Assembly: GCF_024298925.1 (NCBI RefSeq)
Contig: NZ_CP101283.1
Coordinates: 3,601,001-3,665,000 of the forward strand
Origin: Phenylobacterium sp. LH3H17
GTDB taxonomy: Bacteria; Pseudomonadota; Alphaproteobacteria; Caulobacterales; Caulobacteraceae
DNA length: 64,000 nt
Direction of reading: 5' to 3'
A program made the position numbers and the translations under genes. This document shows, piece by piece, positions 62,699 to 64,000 of this stretch (the stretch's first letter is position 1; each line of letters begins with the position of its first letter). Under the pieces are notes generated by a model that saw only the letters and a program-made list of their open reading frames with translations, had not been told where the DNA came from and did no database searches.

Positions 62699-64000
62699 AA
62701 CGGCGGAGCTTCGGCCGGCGCAGGCTCCTCCACCGGCGCGGGCGCGGCTGGGTCGGCCGGCGCCACCGGGGGTGCGCCTTCCTCGGCGGTGAGGCCAGGG
62801 ATTTCCAGCCCCGGCAAGGCCTCCAGGTCGACCGGCGCCTCGACGCGGACCGGCGGGCCGCCGACCACCTTGCCGGCCACGCGCACGGTCTTCAGCCGCA
62901 TGGCCTCGCCCATGAACTCACGCCAGACCTGAGCCGGCAGGCCGCCGCCGGCGACGCCTTTCATTGGGCTGTTGTCGTCGTTGCCGAACCACACGGCCAC
63001 GACCATGTCGCCGACGAAGCCGACGAACACGGCGTCGCGATAGTCCTGGGTCGTGCCGGTCTTGCCGTGGGCGTACGGCGAGATGTTGGCCGTGTTGCCG
63101 GTGCCGAACACCACGCTGTTGCGCAACAAGTCGAGCAGCGCGTCACGTTCCTTCTTGGGCAGCGGCGTCCTGGCCGGCTCGGCGGCCTGGATCACGCCAT
63201 AGGGGATCACCGGCATGGCGCCATTGGCTACTGCCGCGTAGCCGGCGGTCAGCTCCATCAGGCTCATGGGCGCGGTACCCAGCGCCAGGGTCAGGTCGTC
63301 GGGGAACTTGGCCGTGACACCCATGTCGCGGGCCGCCTTGATGATCGCAACGCGGCCGACCTGCTGGGCCAGGCGGACGGCCGCCACGTTCGACGACGAG
63401 GCGAAGGCGTTGCGCAGGCGCACATCGTGACCGGCATAGCGGCCTTCATGGTTTTCCGGCTTCCAGTCGCCGATCTCCACGGGGGCGTCGAGGATCATGC
63501 TGTCGGGGGTCTGGCCGCTGCGCATCGCCGCCTGGTAGACGAACAGCTTGAAGGCCGAGCCCGGCTGGCGCATGGCGTCGACGGCTCGGTTGAACTGGCT
63601 CTGCTGATAGTCGCGGCCGCCGACCATCACCACCACCTGGCCGTCGGGCCGCATGGCGATGATCGCGCCCTGGGTGACGTTCGCCCAGCCGTTACGCTCG
63701 ATGGCGCGGCGCAGGAGCTTCTCGGCCCGATCCTGCAGCACGGAATCCAGCGTGGTCCGCACCCGCACCTCGCCGAAGGCCCGCTCGTTGGCGCGCCGGG
63801 CCTGGGGCGTGACCCAGTCGGCGAAGTAGGAGCCCACCGGCAGCTTCACCCGGCCCTCGCGGACCCGGACCCCGTGGGCCTGGCGAGCCTGAGCCGGAGT
63901 GATCTCGCCCACCTCGACCATGGAGGCCAGGACGATCCGCGCCCGCGCCCTGGCGGCCGGCAGGTCTTCGGTGGGCGCCAGCTTGGACGGCGCCTTCACC
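62695..64000 (-). CDS. Class A penicillin-binding protein, C-terminal part (gene runs off the window)
   Basis: Only the C-terminal part is inside the window; the frame continues past 64000, so the N-terminal glycosyltransferase domain is missing. The transpeptidase domain has the SxxK nucleophile motif in PGSAFKLF, SxN in ASSSNVA and KTG in GKTGTTQDY. It closes with a low-complexity Pro/Ala/Glu tail (about 45 residues). The class A family builds cell-wall peptidoglycan cross-links. An ORF-like GTG at 63999 is not the true start. Its stop shares CTAG with lpxK. Confidence 0.92.
   Translation of the reverse strand, partial: VKAPSKLAPTEDLPAARARARIVLASMVEVGEITPAQARQAHGVRVREGRVKLPVGSYFADWVTPQARRANERAFGEVRVRTTLDSVLQDRAEKLLRRAIERNGWANVTQGAIIAMRPDGQVVVMVGGRDYQQSQFNRAVDAMRQPGSAFKLFVYQAAMRSGQTPDSMILDAPVEIGDWKPENHEGRYAGHDVRLRNAFASSSNVAAVRLAQQVGRVAIIKAARDMGVTAKFPDDLTLALGTAPMSLMELTAGYAAVANGAMPVIPYGVIQAAEPARTPLPKKERDALLDLLRNSVVFGTGNTANISPYAHGKTGTTQDYRDAVFVGFVGDMVVAVWFGNDDNSPMKGVAGGGLPAQVWREFMGEAMRLKTVRVAGKVVGGPPVRVEAPVDLEALPGLEIPGLTAEEGAPPVAPADPAAPAPVEEPAPAEAPPF

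Overview
The window is a very GC-rich stretch of an alphaproteobacterial chromosome, most likely from the family Caulobacteraceae (Phenylobacterium/Caulobacter/Brevundimonas type). Three things point there: an aa3-type cytochrome oxidase cluster in the typical alphaproteobacterial order, running through SURF1, threonine synthase, an M16 peptidase and a GNAT enzyme to a PdeA-like c-di-GMP phosphodiesterase; a GEDEF-type degenerate cyclase motif and a C-terminal Arg-Gly in that phosphodiesterase; and a family of palindromic intergenic repeats. The genus is an inference. I see no rRNA, tRNA, CRISPR array, prophage or insertion sequence. This looks like core chromosome with short metabolic islands.

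Layout. 1-6.9 kb: a cytochrome b561-YceI fusion and a YceI protein, an acyl-CoA dehydrogenase, a phytase-like protein, an amidohydrolase and a Prx5-type peroxiredoxin. 7.0-9.2 kb: YqgE/AlgH and PdeA, converging. 9.3-19.1 kb, all on the minus strand: ctaC-ctaD, a terminator-like hairpin, ctaB, a 50-codon membrane protein, ctaG, ctaE, DUF983, SURF1, thrC, M16 peptidase and GNAT, with many overlapping junctions. 19.1-25.3 kb: a broken DUF3140 gene, tldD, a TonB-dependent outer-membrane protein and a POT peptide transporter. 25.5-30.8 kb: DUF427, then rsmE-gshA-GFA, ppk2 and a YcaQ-type protein. 30.9-33.1 kb: a cytochrome P450 followed directly by a rubredoxin, with a divergent TetR regulator. 33.1-39.8 kb: two methyltransferases, two tandem half-ABC exporters and ubiA. 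39.9-44.7 kb: MerR and TetR regulators with two SDRs, a fatty-acid desaturase, an ETF-beta-type methyltransferase and a VOC protein behind a LexA-like box. 44.7-55.2 kb: a trypsin-like protease, a kinase, a cysteine-cluster protein, a Tat-exported gamma-glutamyltransferase, small proteins, UbiD, MAPEG, pmbA/tldE, an inositol-monophosphatase-family enzyme and DUF4170. 55.2-56.8 kb: a Cys-dependent phosphatase, a lone receiver domain and a small protein I read as CheZ-like. 57-62.7 kb: a lipid A/Kdo operon (MsbA-type exporter, DUF374 acyltransferase, CDF zinc exporter, waaA, lpxK), facing a class A penicillin-binding protein cut by the window end.

Two organising themes recur. Many co-directional neighbours overlap by 1-38 nt (GTGA, ATGA, TGATG), so translational coupling is common. 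All 12 convergent gene pairs fall into three classes: four carry a composite palindromic repeat, five share a 4-nt CTAG/CTAA stop overlap, and three are separated by a short gap or by a classical terminator. No repeat copy was found elsewhere. The candidates most worth follow-up are the CheZ-like/receiver/phosphatase locus, the P450-rubredoxin pair, the LexA-like box before the VOC gene, and the repeat family as a 3'-end device.
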